Source: Apis mellifera (Eukaryota; Arthropoda; Insecta; Hymenoptera; Apidae). Taken from it: 64,000 nt of DNA. Positions 58,801 through 64,000 of this stretch are shown piece after piece (position 1 is the stretch's first letter; each line of letters starts with the position of its first letter). The stretch lies in the NCBI RefSeq assembly GCF_003254395.2, contig NC_037644.1:5363001-5427000 (forward strand), written 5' to 3'. The notes beneath the pieces were generated by a model, which had not been told where the DNA came from, searched no databases, and saw only the letters and a list, made by a program, of their open reading frames with translations. The translations under genes were made by a program, and so were the position numbers.

Positions 58801-61385
58801 CAATTGATCGACACATTGAGACGTTGAGTCGTACGATCTCTAGCTTCTTGTTAACATCATTATATCTCCAACAATCGAATATAAGAAGTGACGAAGAAAC
58901 AAGAAATGTCTTAATTAATAATATTCCCTTGAGAGATTATTGAACTAGTGTTGTTCGTTTCGTAGTGTTTCTGTTTCTCATTCTTCTTTTTTTTTCTCTG
59001 TGTTTCTTTTTTTTTTATTTTGTTTCATACAATGGAAATATTGGATTGATTAGAAGAAAGAAGATAATATATTTGAATTTTTATGGATAGAAATTGTAAT
59101 ATCTCGAATTTCAGAGATGTAGAAAAGTTTATAAATTCCTTTGAAAATTATTGAAAATGATATTCAGATTTTATTTTGTATAATTACATATTTACAATTA
59201 CATAATTATAATAAACTAAAATTATACATAGCTTTTCATGAAACATTATTTTTATTTAATAATGTATATGTAAAAAAAATGTAATGTAATATATATTTAA
59301 AAAAAATTTTTTTTTTACTTCAATAATTGAGTATAATTGATTAAAATTTTAATAATATTCAGAATTTCATTGAAATTTACATTATTTTAATAAATATTTA
59401 TGATTATTATTTATATTATTTAAATAATTATTATAATTAATTTGAAGATGTGATAATAATTGTGATAAAATGGAAAATGAAATATGAATTAAATTATATT
59501 AATAATTATTTCTTTTTAGATATATTTAAACAAAATATATTTAATTTATTTTCTTTAATAATAATCATCGAAGTCTTTTCATTCTTTTCTATTATTTTTC
59601 CTATTGTTTTTATATATTATAATTAAAAAATTGAATGAAAATCTGTTAAAATGATAAAAATTTTTGTTTTTTCTTCATCTGTTCGATTAATCATATATAT
59701 TTATTTCGTGTTTAAGTATAAGATTGCGTTAAAACGATGGTAAATTTCCACAATATCAAAAATTTTAGTTTATCTGTAAACGGAAGATCAACATTCAAAA
59801 GGGGAACAACTGTGCATTCATAATGTAATAAAAGCGGTTTCATATGCGACACAAAGAATAATATTTTCAAAAATTCTTTCAATGGAATATATGCATCTTA
59901 TTACAATAAATAAAAGTGTCAAATTTTCATAATATTGTCATTCTGATAGTTGACAAAAAAATTTGATTAGTTTTATTCGTATATCAACTAGAATATTCAA
60001 TTTTCTTTGATATTAATTTTATTATTTAAATTTTAGAATAATTATTTGTCAAATTATACTCTCAAAATAAGTTTTAATTTTACAAATATTTGAATATATT
60101 ATTAGTTTCCTGTTGTACGGAATATAGAATTCAAAACTTTAAAGATTTATAATACTCGCTGAGAGAAGGAAAACTATCCGATCAACATACAATTTAAAAT
60201 TAATCTTTTTGATGTAAAATCAATTTTTATGGTTTACAAATATTCGATATTTCGAAATTTCTTTGCAACACATTGAATGAAAATAGTGGAACTAGTTTAG
60301 AAATACAATATTTCAACACGAGTTAGAGATTAGATGCAAATATGGTAAGCCTTATTCTTGTATCATTAACATTCGCTTATAATTATAATATGTAATTAGT
60401 AGATATGCAATATGTATATGTCTTGCAAATGGAAATATTTTTATAATCCATCATATATAGAAAAATATTGTAATCATCATACATTCATTTTATAAAACAT
60501 TCAAAAAACAATATTTATTTACTGAGTATAACAATTCTTCTATTAATATTTAATGTATTACGAATTTATAATATCGAATTTTTTGTAAACGAAAAAGTAA
60601 ATTTTGTTTATTAAAAGAATCAAAAGAATTAAATATTTATTTTGATTATATATTATGAATATTTTATTAAAAAAGAAAATTATCTATATTTGACAAATAT
60701 TCATTTCATTGCTTTTGTTATTATTTTAATCTTTATTACATTAAATAATACAGAAACTAAAATTCTTTTTTAATATAATATTTTTCTTAATGTTTTTCAG
60801 CGATTTTTAGAAATGCTCTTTTTTAAAAGATTCATATTTTGAAAATATTCATTTTCAGATCTTTATGCAATAACTTTTTTATCAGAATTATATTTGACTT
60901 ATCTTTGTAACAATTAGCAATTATTATATCATAGATATTCTCAATAAAACACTGAAACTGTAATTCCAAAATAATAAGCCGTGGCATTGACAATAAATAT
61001 GAACACAATAAAAAGTCTAGCCAATTATATTCGACGAATCTTCAATATTGATTTATTCAGAAATAAAACTCCATACAAAAAAGATGTCATTATGTTTACA
61101 TTTTTAGATTTATTTTCTCACGATTTATCTCTTTGTATTACTAGTAATATAATATTATTACTAGTAATAAAATATTATATTATATATTATTATATTATAA
61201 CATTCTATAAACGTTTCAGTTTATTTTAGTTAAATTTATTTTTTTCTTTGAATTAATAAAATAACAATTAATTTAAGTTTCAATCGTTAATAACAAATTC
61301 TCAATTAAATATACTTGTGATATATATTTTGAAAATTTTATATTTTTCGAAACATTATGATAATGTAGCTTTAAAATTCCCTTTC
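58801..61385. other. AT-rich desert
   Basis: Low-complexity A/T with poly-T tracts near 58985-59020 and a slightly richer patch at 59720-59850. The 82-codon frame at 60981-61229 is rich in Ile, Asn and Tyr and not recognised. Confidence 0.5.
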
Positions 61386-61960
61386 ATGTTTATTTTTGCT
61401 AGCCACGCATTCCAATATAGACATATGATAGACATATGATCGTCAATGATGCAGATAGAGCATGCTTGTTCTGGAAAAGTACTGTTCATCTCCGTGTCCT
61501 CGACACTGTGCAAACTATCCGTTTCCTCCGCGAATCAGAACGTTCCAGTTACCGGCGTGTACGTATGATACATATTACAATTTTGTCGACAACTTTGCGA
61601 TTTTTTGCACTTCGTGAACTCTTTCAAAAGCAGCAATAAGCAAAGCAGCAGTAGTGACGGAATTTCGAATGGATTCAATACTGGTAAAGAACGATGCATT
61701 ATGGATCACCTAGATATACGGGATTTGGACGTGAGGCGAAGCGCTGATTGAGAGGCGCTGCCTAGCAACTGGTGTCCTCGCAATCTTTTTCCACCCTTGA
61801 TTCGTCAATCCTTCCGTAACGTTTGCTCCCTTGCAAACCTTCAACTTTTGTGACGACATCGTTTCTATCTTGTATCGGCGATTTTCCATGCTTAGATGAA
61901 AGTCGTTCTTCTTATTTCGTGGATTTTTTAATTCTTCTCTTGTTGAAAATGGGTATGCCT
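61386..61960. promoter_or_regulatory. CpG-containing islet with exact X-box
   Basis: GCTGCCTAGCAAC (61757-61769) fits the RFX X-box pattern RYYNYY-N-RRNRAC at every fixed position. At the left edge an 11-bp unit ATAGACATATG is repeated twice in tandem (61417-61438), carrying CATATG E-boxes. No TATA or initiator pair or exon seen. Confidence 0.35.
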
Positions 61961-62693
61961 AAGAAGAGTTAATTATAGATAAATATATTGTGAATAGTTG
62001 AGTAAAAATCCAGGGAAGATTATTATATTTGATGTCTTGAATGTTTTTTATGATTTTTTTTCAAGAGTAGTATTAGTAAATACTATGAAATTATAAAAAT
62101 CTGAAGAATTTAAATATTGCATGTTTTATATTGAATATGTATAAATCAGAGAGATTCTAAAAATTATAATTTTTACTTCAATGATAGTATATATATAATA
62201 ATGATAAATATCTAATTACAATATGATAATTAGATTGTAAATTTTTATGTAAATATATATTTTCCATATTATATATATTTTATGCAAACATAAATGAATG
62301 TGTTACATATTTTTTTTCTGATGATCATAATTAATCTTATTTGATAATTAAATAAAAAAATTTGAATATGTAATTGAATATTATTAAATATATTGAATAT
62401 ATTAAATGAAATTTTGTTAGATATGAAAATTGGAAAAATTTTAAATAATTTATATGTAAAAACATACAAAATTGAAAAAATATATTTGTATTACATTTAG
62501 AATGATTTCTTTCTGAGCTCAATTTTTTTTATAGATAGATAACAATAATTTATCAAAATATCATAAGAAAAATTTTATGTAATATTATAATTTTATATAG
62601 AAAAATCTACACAATAAAATTATAAATCTATGTAATTATTGAAATTTTACAAATTAATGATAATATATAAACTAATAATAATATAATGAATTA

Positions 62694-62738
<45 letters not shown>

Positions 62739-63120
62739 GATAATATAATATAATGAAACATATATAATGAAAACAGATAAATAAACAATTATTGAATATT
62801 CTTAAAACTTTAAAAATTTTTATCTTCTTTAAAGAATTTTCGGTTAAATTAATATTTTTGATTCATTTACGATTAATAATGTTTTATGTTATTTATTTTA
62901 TATTTGATTAAATATTTATGAGAATGAAAAATAATTTGATATATTTACAGTTTAATAATTTCATGATACCTATTCGGTTTACGAATAAACGTTCAACACC
63001 AAACACAAATAAAATACATAAAATTAATTCACATTTGTAACGTCATTGAATTTATAGCAATCATTTAATTCCTCATTTTATCGTAAAACAAACACAAACA
63101 TTGAAAAATTTTAATTTTGA
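61961..63120. other. AT-rich spacer
   Basis: Low-complexity A/T with a TA run (listed). No gene. Confidence 0.5.
62697..62736. repeat. (TA)20 microsatellite
   Basis: Forty bp of pure TA. Confidence 0.95.
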
Positions 63121-63760
63121 CAAAAAATTCACCGCCGAATCTCTATCAAACGTCCGGAATGTTTTCAATTCATGAAACATTCTTCCCGTTTTTTTTTTTT
63201 TTTTTTTAATAAATATTTTTCTCGCTGCTAAAACAACTTATCAATCAAAACACTTGTATTAAGAGAGGAATTGTAACGAAAGATCCATGCGACGATTTCA
63301 ATACGCTATGAAGTTATATGTTCGAGCGATATTTTATTTTGCTTTATCGACCGCGGAAATATTTTTCGAGCCAAGCGAGACATTTAAATGGAAAGTAATT
63401 AGAGCAGATTCCAGGAATATATTACATATTCGGTGGAGATCGATTGATGTTGTACTTGTAATGATAATGAAGTATAAGCAGAACCAGTACCCAATGCAGA
63501 ATCACAATATTACGTATCACGGAATGTAGATATGCGCATGTAGACAGTAATTGGTATATATATTCGATGGATTTTATGCCCTTCGTTGATTGAGTAGGTT
63601 GTAACCGGTCGGAAAATTGTATATCCCATGCATGAAAGGTAGAATGAAAATTCATAACAATTATATCGTACGTTGATATTCATTCGAAATGAATGGGCTT
63701 ATATCTCGCTGTAATGAATATCTATGTGACAGATTTTTGTTTCCATGATGTAAGAAAATC
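63121..63760. other. GC-raised islet
   Basis: It starts after a poly-T tract (63189-63209). The part at 63280-63660 has CpGs and homeodomain-like words, and frames of 77-80 codons on both strands that match nothing known. Candidate regulatory element. Confidence 0.3.
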
Positions 63761-64000
63761 GAGAAACGATAAAATGAAAAAAAAAAATTTAATAATACAA
63801 AAGAATATGCAGGAGTGAGTCATATAATGCGATCAAATAATTCATAAATTAATTGTAGAATAAAACAAAATGATTCTATCTAGCGTTTATAAAAAATGTT
63901 TATAATCAATAAATTATTCCATTTATTTATTTCGTTTTCTAATTATCAACGATCGTTAATATAACTAATAATTTTATAAACTTTTTATTACAATTGATAT
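63761..64000. other. AT-rich right edge
   Basis: Low-complexity A/T; nothing seen before the window ends. Confidence 0.5.

Overview
This window looks like non-coding nuclear DNA from an insect. It is very A+T rich (about 78% by eye), has many short tandem repeats, contains no convincing protein-coding gene, and is dotted with short islets of higher G+C that are rich in CpG. A strongly AT-biased genome with CpG-rich islets and few transposons fits a hymenopteran, for example a bee. That assignment is inference from composition only; no diagnostic gene is present.

No tRNA, rRNA, CRISPR array or intact protein gene was recognised. About 45 open frames of 60 to 103 codons exist. At roughly 78% A+T, chance alone should give about 30 to 40 such frames over six frames of 64 kb, and none resembles a known family, so nearly all are treated as noise. 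The exceptions are a decayed Tc1-like transposase remnant (about 9.33-9.44 kb, minus strand) and one low-confidence small ORF (18404-18631, plus strand).

The clearest positive finding is a family of near-palindromic, MITE-like elements of about 250-350 bp. Nine copies are recognisable, at about 0.57, 7.14 (split), 7.31 (nested inside the previous one), 9.84, 15.4, 22.8, 25.3, 25.7 and 34.7 kb. A possible degenerate half lies at 23.5 kb. All are in the left 36 kb. A second dispersed repeat is shared between about 23.3 kb and 52.5-53.2 kb. Local tandem duplications have periods of 10, 28, 70 and 182 bp, and dinucleotide runs include (CA)36 at 40.8 kb.

The clearest functional hint is a recursive-splicing-type junction at 10430|10431 on the plus strand: a pyrimidine-rich acceptor ending CAG, followed directly by GTGAGT. 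A consensus donor (GTAAGT) lies 87 nt further on, the layout of an RS-exon. This suggests the left part of the window lies inside a very long plus-strand intron.

Layout: islets of 0.2-1.7 kb (at about 0.2, 2.6, 6.6, 10.7, 12.3, 16.5, 18.0, 19.3, 21.6, 24.6, 26.6, 28.0, 31.2, 36.3, 39.2, 40.2, 41.8, 43.0, 44.7, 51.8, 54.5, 57.2, 58.4, 61.7 and 63.5 kb) sit in AT-rich deserts. Several islets hold exact matches to well-known transcription-factor motifs: an NRF1/EWG site, CRE, DRE, E2F, RFX X-box, Exd-Hth composite, POU octamer and Smad palindrome. The best reading is a chain of candidate enhancers and promoters, possibly with unrecognised non-coding exons, around or inside a large gene whose coding exons lie outside the window. 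All motif assignments are single-sequence inference.
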